Counted from the stretch's first letter, positions 16,574 through 25,107 are shown. The stretch: 64,000 nucleotides of DNA from Bdellovibrio sp. BCCA (GCF_037996825.1 NZ_JBBNAC010000001.1:558001-622000); one strand, 5' to 3'. Numbers and translations: made by a program. The notes: generated by a model from the letters alone, not told the origin.

Positions 16574-17356
16574 ATGAAAAAAGGTTTGATAGCTTTGGTC
16601 TTGATTTTGGGCGTAGTTTATTTGGCCATCAGCAAAATGAACTCCAGTGTTGATTTAGCATCCACAGAAGAAGAGGAGTCCTACACTCCGCACACTTTTG
16701 CAAACTCATCTCCACAGAAAAATCCAGCGCCCGTCGCCGTGGCGAGTGAAGCAAGGATTGAAGAATTTCGGGAAATGACCGTCGCTGATCCTTACTATGC
16801 TCACAATGCTTACCTTAAGCCGTTTATGAGTGATGAATCAGTGGCCAAGTCGTTTTATAAGGCCAAAGATCTTTTTAAAGAAAGTCCGAACGCGGAACAG
16901 ATCGCGGTATGGATCGCCATGGGTCATATTATGGATTCAAACCCGGCATACGGCGAACTCTTGGAATACTCGATGAATAAGATCAACGAAAACTCGCGGG
17001 TGAATTTATCCATTTTTGAAAACGCGACAAGATCTCTGACTCCTGACGATAGTTTTGTAAGAAGTCAGCTTCTTAATATCGTCAATCAAATGAGTGTCCC
17101 GCCGGAAGACAAAGTTCATTTTTTTGGAAAAGAAATATCCCGTCCCGCGTCCCTCGATGCCGAGGGACGATGGAGTCCTGATTCTTTGAATATCACGACG
17201 GCTCTTGTGTTCTTGAAAAATAACAATGCACCAAGGGAAGACGTCGTCGAGTACATGAAAGACAGCCTCAGGGTCAATCAAAGTCCTGTTATCAAAGGCA
17301 AACTCCTCACGCGTTTTGGAGCTTATTTTCCTGACGCTCTTGAAGATCTCAGATAA
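16574..17356 (+). CDS. membrane-anchored protein of unknown function
   Basis: The 260-residue protein has one N-terminal hydrophobic helix (KKGLIALVLILGVVYLAI) and an otherwise soluble, helix-rich C-terminal part with no domain I recognise. The ATG at 16574 is preferred because AAAGG lies nine bases before it and immediately abuts the alternative ATG at 16565. It follows the cysteine peptidase gene by 18 bases and ends at a strong hairpin terminator, so the two likely form one transcript. The helical periplasmic part could be a scaffold or inhibitor for the peptidase, which is speculation. Confidence 0.7.
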   Translation: MKKGLIALVLILGVVYLAISKMNSSVDLASTEEEESYTPHTFANSSPQKNPAPVAVASEARIEEFREMTVADPYYAHNAYLKPFMSDESVAKSFYKAKDLFKESPNAEQIAVWIAMGHIMDSNPAYGELLEYSMNKINENSRVNLSIFENATRSLTPDDSFVRSQLLNIVNQMSVPPEDKVHFFGKEISRPASLDAEGRWSPDSLNITTALVFLKNNNAPREDVVEYMKDSLRVNQSPVIKGKLLTRFGAYFPDALEDLR

Positions 17357-17386
17357 GTCTAAAAACTGTCGCAATGTCAAAATGAT

Positions 17387-17425
17387 ACACAGTATAGGGG
17401 CCTCTTTGGCCCCTATATGTGTTTT
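17387..17425 (+). terminator. rho-independent terminator
   Basis: TATAGGGGCC (17393-17402) pairs with GGCCCCTATA (17408-17417) around TCTTT, extended by ACAC/GTGT, and is followed by a T-run. It ends the transcript of the anchored protein. Confidence 0.8.
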
Positions 17426-17469
17426 TGGCGAGCCTTCTTTTTGCTCTGTGAGTTTGTGTTGAGGTGTCT

Positions 17470-18396
17470 ATGAAACAAACTCTTTTAGCGATGCTGATGG
17501 CTGTGAGCCTTTTGCCCGTATCAGCGTTTTCTTCTGCGGGAAGTGATGCCCCGAAGGAAGGTTTGTTTGTTCGTTCTGATGAAACCTTAGCCTCTATTTA
17601 CGCAAATTCGACGTCAGCCAATATTCTGTCGACTTCGGTCACGTCGCGTGTGAAGTACTACGCGAATATCTTTTTAGCGAAAAAATCTCCTTATGTCGTA
17701 GAGCCCTTGGGCGAAGGGGAAAACGGCGAATTCAACAAAGGACCTTTGTATCGTTTTGATGGTTTTGATTGCACAACCTTCGTTGAAACGGTTTTGGCTT
17801 TATCGCTTTCTTCAACTCCTGAACAGTTTAAACAGACGATCAATCAAATTCGCTATAAGAATGGCGAAGTCTCTTACCAAACACGCAATCACTTTCCGAG
17901 TGTGGATTGGATTCCCAACAATACTCGAGCGGGATTTGTGGAAGACATCACAGGCAAAGTCGGTGGTGAAAAGACGAAATGGTCACAAACGTGGATTGAA
18001 AAAGACAATTGGTTCCGCATGAAGGGTCCTGACTTTTTTCAACTCAGTACGGAGTTTGGCAAAGAGCTTGGCAAAATTCCTTATCTTTCTAAAGAAGATC
18101 TTCTTAACAACCGCGCTCTGGAAAATCGTATTCCCAGTGGAGCGATCTTTCATGTGGTTCGTCCTAATTGGGATTTGAAAAAAGCCATTGGCACTGAGCT
18201 CGATGTTTCTCACGAAGGTTTTTTTATTCGTGAAAATGGAGTGCTTTACATGGTTCACGCCAGCAACGGTCTTCGTGATGGTGGGGAAGACTATAAAGGC
18301 GTGAAGAAGGAAGCTCTTCGTGAGTACATTTCCCGCGTGATGATGAAGTCGCCTTCGATGGCGGGATTCAATATTCTTCGCATTCAAGCGCACTGA
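17470..18396 (+). CDS. DUF1460 family secreted amidase (NlpC/P60-like)
   Basis: The 308-residue protein has a Sec signal peptide (MKQTLLAMLMAVSLLPVSAF) and the DUF1460 core FDGFDCTTFVETVLAL with candidate nucleophile Cys101, followed by HFPSVDWIPNN and the SHEGFFIREN segment carrying the histidine. DUF1460 proteins have an NlpC/P60-like fold, and known members cleave N-acetylmuramoyl-L-alanine bonds in peptidoglycan. GAGG at 17461 precedes the ATG. It could act on the cell's own wall or on prey wall fragments; sequence alone does not decide. Confidence 0.85.
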   Translation: MKQTLLAMLMAVSLLPVSAFSSAGSDAPKEGLFVRSDETLASIYANSTSANILSTSVTSRVKYYANIFLAKKSPYVVEPLGEGENGEFNKGPLYRFDGFDCTTFVETVLALSLSSTPEQFKQTINQIRYKNGEVSYQTRNHFPSVDWIPNNTRAGFVEDITGKVGGEKTKWSQTWIEKDNWFRMKGPDFFQLSTEFGKELGKIPYLSKEDLLNNRALENRIPSGAIFHVVRPNWDLKKAIGTELDVSHEGFFIRENGVLYMVHASNGLRDGGEDYKGVKKEALREYISRVMMKSPSMAGFNILRIQAH

Positions 18397-18892
18397 TCTT
18401 GCGTAACATAACCCTTTGATAAAACGTCGCTTTCACGTCCTTAGTCGAGGTCATCCTGGACCTTTGTCGCAATATTTTTTGATCCTTAATATCCAGTAAA
18501 ATCAAGCACTAGGAAAGTTGTAATAAAAATTCCTGGACCAAGGGCCTAAAGTTTTCTGGACCATGGTCCGAAGAGTTTGCTGTTACTTGTTGGGAAATAA
18601 TGTTGCGGTCACCTCCTCCAGAAAAACTCTCCCAGAGAGAGTTCCTCAAAGAAGAGACCTCCGTGGCAAAGGGTTCCTCGACGATCGAGACTTCAGTCAC
18701 CTTGATCCCGAGGAGCTTTTTCCAACCTTAAATAAATAATTTGTTAGTGAGTTAGTACAAAAAAATAAATCGGATCATAGTACGTTGACGGGATTACAGA
18801 GTGTTCTGAAGGTAAGTGGTGCGACCTAGGTTCATGTCTCAATTCCATACAAAATCAGCGGAAGTGATCTCTCAATCCCTTAGGAGGTTCTC
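18397..18892. other. 496-bp gene-free leader before the first flagellin
   Basis: No credible gene lies here. The region contains three spaced CTGGACC-type motifs (near 18455, 18532 and 18559; the last is the palindrome GGACCATGGTCC), a hairpin AACTCTC/GAGAGTT at 18625-18643, and an A/T-rich stretch near 18730-18775. TGGTGCGACCTAGGT at 18817-18831 resembles the element in the same position before the second flagellin. TAGGAGG provides a strong ribosome binding site. A long structured flagellin leader is plausible. Confidence 0.5.
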
Positions 18893-19717
18893 ATGGGCTT
18901 AAGAATCGCTACCAATACTGCATCTATCGCAGCACAACGCGTGCTTTCGAAACAACAAAAACGTGCAGAGCACTCAGCGCAAGCATTAGCGTCGGGTTCT
19001 CGCATCGTTAACGCCGCCGACGACGCTGCCGGTTTGGCGATCTCAGAAAACTTTAAAGGACAGTTAAAAGGTATCGCGCAAGCGCGTAACAATGCGAATA
19101 ATGCGATTTCATTCTCGCAAGTGGGTGAGGGTGGTCTCAGCGAGGTATCAAATATCTTGATTCGTCTCCGCGAGCTCGGAGTACAAGCAGCTTCCGATAC
19201 TGTCAGTGATACGGAACGCGGGTTCCTCAACAACGAGGCCCAACAACTTATCCAAGAAGCGGACCGTATTGCAAAAACCACTACGTTCGGTAACACAAAA
19301 CTCCTTGATGGTTCCGGTGGTAAATTAGAATTCCACGTCGGTGCCTACGGTGGAGAAGAAAACATCATCGCATTCGATTTCGATGCCGACGCAACGACAA
19401 GTTCGTTGGGTATCAGTGGAATCGCGGTGGACGACAAGAGCAGTGCTCGTGACACGCTGGAGTCGGTGGATAAAGCCATTCAAAAAGTCGGTGCTTTGCG
19501 CGCGAACTTCGGTGCGATGCAGTCGCGACTTGAATCTACAGTAAGTAACCTCGACGTTTCTTACGAAAACTTGTCAGCTGCGAACTCTCGCATTCGTGAT
19601 ACAGACGTTGCGAAAGAAACAGCAGAAATGGCATCAGCAAGTATCTTGCAAAACACTGCGGTATCGGTTCTCGCGCAAGCGAACCAATTACCAAACGTTG
19701 CATTGAAACTAGTTTAA
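18893..19717 (+). CDS. fliC: flagellin
   Basis: The 274-residue protein shows the conserved D0/D1 termini: an N-terminal helix with [20 protein letters not shown] and RNNANNAISFSQVGEGGLSEV, and a C-terminal helix with [21 protein letters not shown] and LAQANQLPNVALKLV. The middle domain is very short, so the filament surface is minimal. TAGGAGG precedes the ATG. It is about half identical by eye to the flagellin at 20983, and the pair is now separated by a transposase element. It probably polymerises with other flagellins in a sheathed polar flagellum if this is Bdellovibrio. Confidence 0.96.
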   Translation: MGLRIATNTASIAAQRVLSKQQKRAEHSAQALASGSRIVNAADDAAGLAISENFKGQLKGIAQARNNANNAISFSQVGEGGLSEVSNILIRLRELGVQAASDTVSDTERGFLNNEAQQLIQEADRIAKTTTFGNTKLLDGSGGKLEFHVGAYGGEENIIAFDFDADATTSSLGISGIAVDDKSSARDTLESVDKAIQKVGALRANFGAMQSRLESTVSNLDVSYENLSAANSRIRDTDVAKETAEMASASILQNTAVSVLAQANQLPNVALKLV

Positions 19718-19789
19718 TCAAAGACATAATTTAAGAATCACCATTCGTACAAACTACGGATATCGGATGGGGCCTGTTCTGGGATATGG

Positions 19790-19870
19790 CCTCATTCGAG
19801 AATGAGGGGTCGCCCACATAAACCTCTCGTGTCTTAAGCCCACCCTGGGAGCACCCGCTCCCAGGGATTT
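19790..19870 (+). terminator. two hairpins after the first flagellin
   Basis: CCTCATTC/GAATGAGG (19790-19797 and 19800-19807) forms one hairpin. CCCTGGGAGC/GCTCCCAGGG (19843-19852 and 19857-19866) forms a second, strong stem with a 4-base loop followed by ATTTT. The second is a good terminator candidate and ends one base before the transposase element. Confidence 0.65.
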
Positions 19871-19871
19871 T

Positions 19872-19901
19872 AAAGGTGCCTGCTTCTTTTTTCTGGCTAC
19901 A
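19872..19901 (+). repeat. left 30-bp terminal inverted repeat of the RAYT element
   Basis: The 30 bases from AAAGGTGCC to CTGGCTACA are the exact reverse complement of 20632-20661. The right copy extends one A/T base further without a match on the left. Confidence 0.85.
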
Positions 19902-20535
19902 GCGCGGTATCTTCAAGGGGCGAAAGACGGCTGTCTTTCTTGCGTAACTTAAAGACAGGTTTTTTCAAGGCTACACGCACTTCTTCCCAGCTTTCTTTTG
20001 GTGGCTTCTCATTGAGCCATTTCAATGTTTCTTCTCTCGCCAATAAATTTCCCCAATTCCAATCGTCAAGAACCGGAATTTCTACTCGCGAATTTCCTAA
20101 AAGTGCCTGTATTGTCGAGTAGGGATATTCTTCCACCTTTTGACAAAGGCCTGCTTCAACTGGATTTCGATAAACATATTTATAAGCGTGAAGGTAGTAC
20201 TGTGGAGAGCCTAAAAGACTTCTGTGGAATCGAGATCCGTAAGTCTGGTTGATTCGCGAACTCAGCTGAGTGATGTCACGACTTGTTTCGCGCATGAAAA
20301 ATTGCATGGCTTGACTGAGATTTCCCTCGGGAGTTCTTACAATCATATGAAAGTGATTACTCATTAGCACAAATGAGTGCACGCGAATGTTGAAGGCAAG
20401 ATGAGTAAAGTGCAAATGAAGGCACATGATTTTCCAGACAAGTGGCATTTCGAGTGAAAACCAATCTCTGTTAATACATCGGGCTGTGACGTGATACGGA
20501 AGTTCGGTGTGATTTTCAAAAATTTTTCTAGGCAT
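19897..20535 (-). CDS. REP-associated tyrosine transposase (Y1_Tnp, RAYT)
   Basis: The 212-residue protein carries the HUH metal motif in LMSNHFHMIVRTPEG (H61, H63) and the catalytic tyrosine region YKYVYRNPVEAGL (candidate Tyr120) typical of IS200/IS605-related TnpA-REP proteins. These process single-stranded repeat hairpins. The gene is complete. It lies antisense to the flagellin genes and within perfect inverted repeats. The ribosome binding site is weak (ACGGA). Confidence 0.92.
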   Translation of the reverse strand: MPRKIFENHTELPYHVTARCINRDWFSLEMPLVWKIMCLHLHFTHLAFNIRVHSFVLMSNHFHMIVRTPEGNLSQAMQFFMRETSRDITQLSSRINQTYGSRFHRSLLGSPQYYLHAYKYVYRNPVEAGLCQKVEEYPYSTIQALLGNSRVEIPVLDDWNWGNLLAREETLKWLNEKPPKESWEEVRVALKKPVFKLRKKDSRLSPLEDTAL

Positions 20536-20631
20536 ATTTGTCCGTGAAGCAAGACGAAGACCTTGCTCCGTTTATGTTTTCATTTCTTTCGCACTATTCA
20601 GTGTCCGATCATCGACTTTTTCTTTTTGCGG

Positions 20632-20661
20632 TGTAGCCAGAAAAAAGAAGCAGGCACCTTT
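20632..20661 (-). repeat. right 30-bp terminal inverted repeat of the RAYT element
   Basis: This is the exact reverse complement of 19872-19901. About 97 bases separate it from the transposase start codon, and this interval may hold the transposase promoter. Confidence 0.85.
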
Positions 20662-20982
20662 TGTCGGGGTGGACCTTGTTCTGGGCTGGACGTTGGTCTT
20701 GAAATTTGCTGTGCGATGGGCCTGATTTCACAACCTTAGTCTAGCTTTTGCTGGATGATGGTCTAGTTTTGCAGGACGCGACTAAAGCCTTCCAGGACCT
20801 CGCCGAAAGGTATGTCACAAGCAACGACGAAACTAAGTCGAACGCTCTTGAGAAGCTCAAATGGAGTGACTGCCAGATGAGATTTCGCTTGCAGGGAGCC
20901 AAGACAAAAGTGGAGTCACCAACAAGTAACACGTGGCATGACCTAAGTAGGTATAAGGCATGCTCATAAATGGAGGTCCCAC
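20662..20982. other. gene-free leader before the second flagellin
   Basis: This 321-bp stretch has no convincing gene. It is rich in GGAC/GGTC-type motifs (GGTGGACC, GGCTGGACG, CCAGGACC), like the leader of the first flagellin. TGGCATGACCTAAGT at 20934-20948 is the counterpart of the 18817 element. TGGAGG precedes the ATG. Confidence 0.45.
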
Positions 20983-21816
20983 ATGGGAATGAGAATTTCT
21001 ACTAACGTATCAGCGATCAATGCACAGAGAACTCTTGTGAATTCTCAACGTCAGATCGGTAAATCCATGGAGCAATTGTCTTCTGGATCACGTATCAACA
21101 AAGCGGCGGACGACGCTGCGGGATTGGCGATCAGTGAAAACTTGAAATCGCAAATCAGATCATTGAGCCAAGCGGGCCGAAACGCCAACGATGGTATCTC
21201 AATGGTGCAAACAGCAGAGGGTGGCTTGAGTGAAATCTCTAACATCTTGACTCGTATGAGAGAACTAGGTGTTCAAGCTTCTTCTGATACTGTAGGTGAT
21301 ACTGAGCGCGGCTTCCTCGATAAAGAGGTTCAGCAATTGAAATCAGAAGCGCAACGTATCACGCAAACAACTAAATTCGGTACAACTAAACTTCTTGATG
21401 GTTCCGGTGATAAGTTCGACTTCCAAGTCGGTATCGGAAACTCTGAAGAAGCAGACAGAATTTCTTTCAACGCAGGCGAAACGAATGCGCAGATCGACAG
21501 TCTAGGAATTGCGGGTTTCGACTTCAGTTCTAAAGCAGGCGCGCAAGAAGCGTTGGAAATGGTGGATAAAGCGCAAACTCAAGTGAACGGTTACCGCGCA
21601 AATCTCGGTGCCCTTCAAAACAGATTGCAATCCACAGTGGACAACTTGGGTGTGCAACATGAGAACATCTCTGCTGCGAACTCTCGTATCCGCGACACAG
21701 ACGTAGCTTTGGCAAGCGCTGAATCTACACGTAACCAAGTTCTTCTTGCTGCGAACACAAGCGTGTTAGCTCAAGCGAACTCAATGCCAAACTCAGCGTT
21801 GAAATTGATTGGTTAA
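20983..21816 (+). CDS. fliC: flagellin
   Basis: The 277-residue flagellin has canonical termini: [23 protein letters not shown] and [17 protein letters not shown] at the N-terminal side, and [21 protein letters not shown] with [16 protein letters not shown] at the C-terminus. As in its neighbour, the central variable domain is short. TGGAGG supports the ATG. It is followed by a hairpin and then small genes and flaG-fliD, so it sits at the head of the filament assembly block. Confidence 0.96.
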   Translation: MGMRISTNVSAINAQRTLVNSQRQIGKSMEQLSSGSRINKAADDAAGLAISENLKSQIRSLSQAGRNANDGISMVQTAEGGLSEISNILTRMRELGVQASSDTVGDTERGFLDKEVQQLKSEAQRITQTTKFGTTKLLDGSGDKFDFQVGIGNSEEADRISFNAGETNAQIDSLGIAGFDFSSKAGAQEALEMVDKAQTQVNGYRANLGALQNRLQSTVDNLGVQHENISAANSRIRDTDVALASAESTRNQVLLAANTSVLAQANSMPNSALKLIG

Positions 21817-21842
21817 TTTGAATTGAAATAAGAGTTTGATCT

Positions 21843-21866
21843 GAGAGGGCACCTCCGTTCCCTCTC
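21843..21866 (+). terminator. hairpin after the second flagellin
   Basis: GAGAGGG (21843-21849) pairs with CCCTCTC (21860-21866) around ten bases. There is no clear T-run, so it may stabilise the flagellin mRNA 3' end rather than terminate. A second imperfect stem, CCCAGG/CCTGGG, follows near 21880-21905. Confidence 0.45.
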
Positions 21867-21990
21867 GGTACCAACCTACCCAGGGGGATTTCGATCTTCC
21901 TGGGGTACTAAGTTTGCCAACTTGCATGTAACACGGCAGACGAAGTTTGATAAAATAGACGGTGTGAAACAACTCGCAAGAGAGGTTTGT

Positions 21991-22218
21991 ATGCCGGAGA
22001 AGATTCCGCAAAAGCAGGGTTTTTTTAAAAAGGTCGTTTCAAATTTGACTCACGCCACGGTCCCGCAGAAGCCTCAAGTCGAGCATCCTCCCGAGAGAAA
22101 TGAAGTGGAGGAGCCTAAGCGCGAAGAGGAAGAAGAACCTCAGATCACTGAGATTCTTGATAGCGAAGGACATCGTGTGCATCTCAATCGACATCCTCGC
22201 AATCCTTGGCAGCAATAG
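21991..22218 (+). CDS. small charged protein of unknown function in flagellar locus
   Basis: The 75-residue protein starts MPEKIPQKQGFFKKVV with AGAGG upstream. The middle is strongly acidic (RNEVEEPKREEEEEPQI) and the C-terminus is basic (VHLNRHPRNPWQQ). No signal peptide or membrane segment is seen. An in-frame ATG at 21922 lacks a ribosome binding site. It lies between flagellin and flaG on the same strand, so a flagellar accessory role is possible but unsupported by any motif. Confidence 0.6.
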   Translation: MPEKIPQKQGFFKKVVSNLTHATVPQKPQVEHPPERNEVEEPKREEEEEPQITEILDSEGHRVHLNRHPRNPWQQ

Positions 22219-22275
22219 CCCGACCAACATCCCGAAATTCAAGTTCCATTTCGAGAATTCCGATAAGTTCCTCGT

Positions 22276-22653
22276 ATGAATATCAAAGGACTTATCTCCA
22301 ACATTCTTCCAGAAACGAAGGTGCGCTCGGTAGAGAACATCGGGAAGACTATTAAGTCTGATGAGACTCATGATCGCGATGCGAATGGACAGGAAACTTA
22401 CAGTGGAAACCAAGGTGAACACCGTGAGCCGATGTCTGATGAACAGCTTGAGAAAGCAATGGAACATCTGCGCAATTTACCTGCGATGAAAGAGCACAAG
22501 TGGACCGTGCATCTTGAAGTCGAAGACAGCGGAAAGTTCGTGATCGTGAAAGACAACCTTGGCGCAATCATTCGCCGCATTCCTGAATTGGAATTGTGGA
22601 CTCTTCCCTCTGACAACTCTCCAAGAGGACAGTTGCTCAAGCGTTCTGCTTAA
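22276..22653 (+). CDS. flaG: FlaG-like flagellar protein
   Basis: The C-terminal half, HLEVEDSGKFVIVKDNLGAIIRRIPELELW, matches the FlaG pattern in which a two-strand VxVxDxxTGEVIRQIP segment is conserved. The N-terminal 55 residues are polar and variable, as usual. FlaG modulates filament length or assembly in several bacteria. The gene lies directly before fliD, the classical position. The ribosome binding site is not strong. Confidence 0.8.
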   Translation: MNIKGLISNILPETKVRSVENIGKTIKSDETHDRDANGQETYSGNQGEHREPMSDEQLEKAMEHLRNLPAMKEHKWTVHLEVEDSGKFVIVKDNLGAIIRRIPELELWTLPSDNSPRGQLLKRSA

Positions 22654-22825
22654 ATTTATTAGTAATCCAAGCATTTGCTTCCTAGATCGACGTCTAGAGA
22701 AATGCCCTTCTGTCAAAATTCCTGTGGCTTAAAACGTAGCTGAGCCTTGAAATCCGCTCTCCTGGCCCTTCTGAGAGACATTTAATTGACTCACGATTGG
22801 TGAATCATTTTGACACAATGAATTC

Positions 22826-24193
22826 ATGGCAGGATTTCGTATCACAGGCATGGCCTCTGGGCTCCCACCGAATATCGTCGATCAGCTGATGGATGCTGAG
22901 CGTATTCCTGTGAAACAAATGGAAGCCAAGAAGACTCAGCAAGAAGACAAGCTGAAACTTGTGGGTGAGTTGGAGACCAAGGTGAATGACATCACCAAAA
23001 ATCTCTCAGAGCTGACTTCGACAAAAGGATTCATCGATAAGAAATTCTTAAGCGGTGATCCGAACGTGATTGATGGACAAGTGGACCCGCAAACGGCGGT
23101 GCCTGGAGATTACTCTTTGGAAGTTGTGCAATTGGCGCAAAAACCGGGAGCGATTTCGAATGGATTTCCGGATAAGAACGAAACGCAAATTGGTGTGGGT
23201 TACATCAAGTTTGATACTCCGGAGGGAGTAAAGGAAGTTTACATCAACGGTTCGAACTCAACATTGGAAGGCGTTGCGAAACAAATCAATGCTGCCAATG
23301 TTGGATTGACGGCTCAGGTGTTGGAAGACCGTAAGGATGCAGAAAATCCTTTTAAGATTATGATCTCGGGTCTTTCAACAGGAAATGACAACCAGGTTAC
23401 GTTTCCAAAGATTTATCTTTTGGACGGGGATCAGGACATGTACTTCGAACAATCGCGTGAAGCTAAGAACGCGAAAGTGAAAGTGAACGGATTTGAAATT
23501 GAGCTTCCGGATAATAAAGCGACGGACATCATTCCGGGAGTGACATTGGATTTAAAAGCGGCAGCTCCAGGCCGTGAGATCCGTATGAGTGTAAAAGAAA
23601 ATCTGGAAGTGATCAGCGGCAAAGTAAAAAGCTTTGTCGATGCTTACAACGCTGCTTTGGAATTCATTCAAAAGCAGAGCAAGTTGCAGGGCAGTGACGG
23701 AAAGAATCCGCGCTTGGGGCCTTTGGGCGGCGACGGAATGCTTCGCTCGGTGGAAAACAGCCTTCGTCGCGTGATTTTAAACCCGCAGATGGGTGTGGAA
23801 ACTCCGATCCGTCGTATTGGTGAATTGGGAATTGAGTTTAACAGAAACGGTACTTTGAACTTTAGCCAAGACAAGTTCAACAAAGTATTGAACACAAATC
23901 CCGCAGGTGTTGCGGCCTTCTTCCGTGGAGATGGTTTTAACACAGGGTTTGTTTCTACTTTGAAAAGAGAAATTGGCAACTTGGTGAACGGACAATTCGG
24001 AACGATCTCAAATCGTAAGAAAGGTCTGCAAGACAGAATCAATCAGGCAAACACGCGGATTGAGACGAAGGAGCGCCAACTTGAAAGAAAAGAAGACAGC
24101 TTGCGCAAGAAATTCGCGGACCTTGAACAGAAGATGTCCGACATGAATGCGCAACAGGCGCGTGTGGCGGCAATGGCCTCCAAAGCGGGATAA
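22826..24193 (+). CDS. fliD: flagellar filament cap protein FliD
   Basis: The 455-residue protein begins FRITGMASGLPPNIVDQLMDAERIPVKQMEAKKTQQEDKL, the FliD N-terminal signature, and ends with a long coiled-coil segment (IETKERQLERKEDSLRKKFADLEQKMSDM). FliD caps the filament and promotes flagellin folding at the tip. Its length is normal for the family. It precedes fliS by 35 bases. Confidence 0.95.
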   Translation: MAGFRITGMASGLPPNIVDQLMDAERIPVKQMEAKKTQQEDKLKLVGELETKVNDITKNLSELTSTKGFIDKKFLSGDPNVIDGQVDPQTAVPGDYSLEVVQLAQKPGAISNGFPDKNETQIGVGYIKFDTPEGVKEVYINGSNSTLEGVAKQINAANVGLTAQVLEDRKDAENPFKIMISGLSTGNDNQVTFPKIYLLDGDQDMYFEQSREAKNAKVKVNGFEIELPDNKATDIIPGVTLDLKAAAPGREIRMSVKENLEVISGKVKSFVDAYNAALEFIQKQSKLQGSDGKNPRLGPLGGDGMLRSVENSLRRVILNPQMGVETPIRRIGELGIEFNRNGTLNFSQDKFNKVLNTNPAGVAAFFRGDGFNTGFVSTLKREIGNLVNGQFGTISNRKKGLQDRINQANTRIETKERQLERKEDSLRKKFADLEQKMSDMNAQQARVAAMASKAG

Positions 24194-24228
24194 GTGATTT
24201 GATTTTTTTAAGGATGTAGTGAGGGACT

Positions 24229-24636
24229 ATGAACAAAAATGCTTATCAGAAATATAAGACCACCTCGGTGCAAAGTGCGAGCCGGGAAAAAATTCTTTTG
24301 ATGCTTTATGAAGGAGCCATCAAATTCACGAAGCTGGCGATCAAAGCGGCTGAGGAAAAAAAGATCGCGGATCGCGGTATGAATATCGGTCGCGCTTTCG
24401 ACATCATCATGGAGTTGAACAACACTCTCGATCACAAAGTGGGCGGGGACGTGGCGGTTCAGCTTGAACAGCTTTATATGTTCATGATGGAGCAATACAC
24501 GAAAGCCAATATTTCTGGAGATCCGGAACCATTAAAGGCCAATCTGAAGCTGCTTCAGACGCTTTATGATGGATGGGTGCAAGCAGTTGAAAAATTGAAA
24601 AAAGAAACAGACGGCTCTGGGCAAAAAGCAGGCTGA
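24229..24636 (+). CDS. fliS: flagellin export chaperone FliS
   Basis: The 135-residue helical protein opens AYQKYKTTSVQSASREKILLMLYEGAI, the FliS signature in which the N-terminal region gates flagellin binding. FliS keeps flagellin monomers unfolded before secretion. It has the usual length and sits directly after fliD. GAGGGACT precedes the ATG. Confidence 0.95.
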   Translation: MNKNAYQKYKTTSVQSASREKILLMLYEGAIKFTKLAIKAAEEKKIADRGMNIGRAFDIIMELNNTLDHKVGGDVAVQLEQLYMFMMEQYTKANISGDPEPLKANLKLLQTLYDGWVQAVEKLKKETDGSGQKAG

Positions 24637-24654
24637 TTTACCACGGAGGGGAAC

Positions 24655-25080
24655 ATGACGAGAATTATCACCTTGTTGAACGAAAAAAATCATTACCTCG
24701 AAAAATTCTACTCTTTGAATGAAGTAGAATTGGCGAATTTTGCCCAAGGGCAATTCGACAACCTCGAGCATTTTTATCAAACGCGTGAAAGAATTTTGGA
24801 CGTCTTAAAATACGTCGACGCGCAAATTGAAAAAGCTCATGGGGAAGTCGCGCAAGGGGGCCTGATTCAAGAATCTGAACGCCGTGAAGTGAAAGAAGCT
24901 TTGGCGATCAAGGATGAATACGTGGCGCGTATCATTGAGCAAGACATTCAAGTGCTGTCCTGCATTGAGATGGCGAAGAATTCCATCATCAAAGAATTGC
25001 AGGAAGTTCGTCGCGGTCGTCAAGCGGTTGGCGGTTACAAAAGCAAGACCTTCAATCAACGCTTGAACGAAGAGGTCTAG
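24655..25080 (+). CDS. FliT/FlgN-like flagellar chaperone
   Basis: This is a 141-residue all-helical protein (MTRIITLLNEKNHYLEKFYSLNEVEL) with heptad-like hydrophobic spacing and no membrane segment. Position after fliS and size fit a FliT- or FlgN-type export chaperone, and the opening LLNEKNHYLEKF is FlgN-like. The sequence alone does not decide between the two. GGAGGGG lies before the ATG. Confidence 0.65.
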   Translation: MTRIITLLNEKNHYLEKFYSLNEVELANFAQGQFDNLEHFYQTRERILDVLKYVDAQIEKAHGEVAQGGLIQESERREVKEALAIKDEYVARIIEQDIQVLSCIEMAKNSIIKELQEVRRGRQAVGGYKSKTFNQRLNEEV

Positions 25081-25107
25081 GAAAAATTTTCCTGACAAAA
25101 TCATGAC

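Larger units (their letters stand above)
19872..20661. mobile_element. REP-associated tyrosine transposase element inserted between two flagellins
   Basis: A 790-bp unit is bounded by perfect 30-bp inverted repeats (19872-19901 and 20632-20661) and holds one Y1-transposase gene on the minus strand, whose stop codon lies inside the left repeat. I see no direct target duplication. This is the layout of a RAYT gene with its REP-like ends, which are usually domesticated single-copy genes acting on dispersed repeats. Confidence 0.8.

Noticed and set aside
17421-17445. Sigma-54-like TTGGC ... TTGCT before the DUF1460 gene
   Set aside because: The GG and GC are 14 bases apart instead of 10, so it cannot work as an RpoN promoter.
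18509-18700. 63-residue minus-strand frame in the leader of the first flagellin
   Set aside because: No binding site and no domain. The region is better explained as a leader with hairpins and GGACC words.
20748-20969. Small TTG-started reading frame in the leader of the second flagellin
   Set aside because: No ribosome binding site, poor start codon, and the protein has no recognisable pattern. It is more likely noise in a leader.
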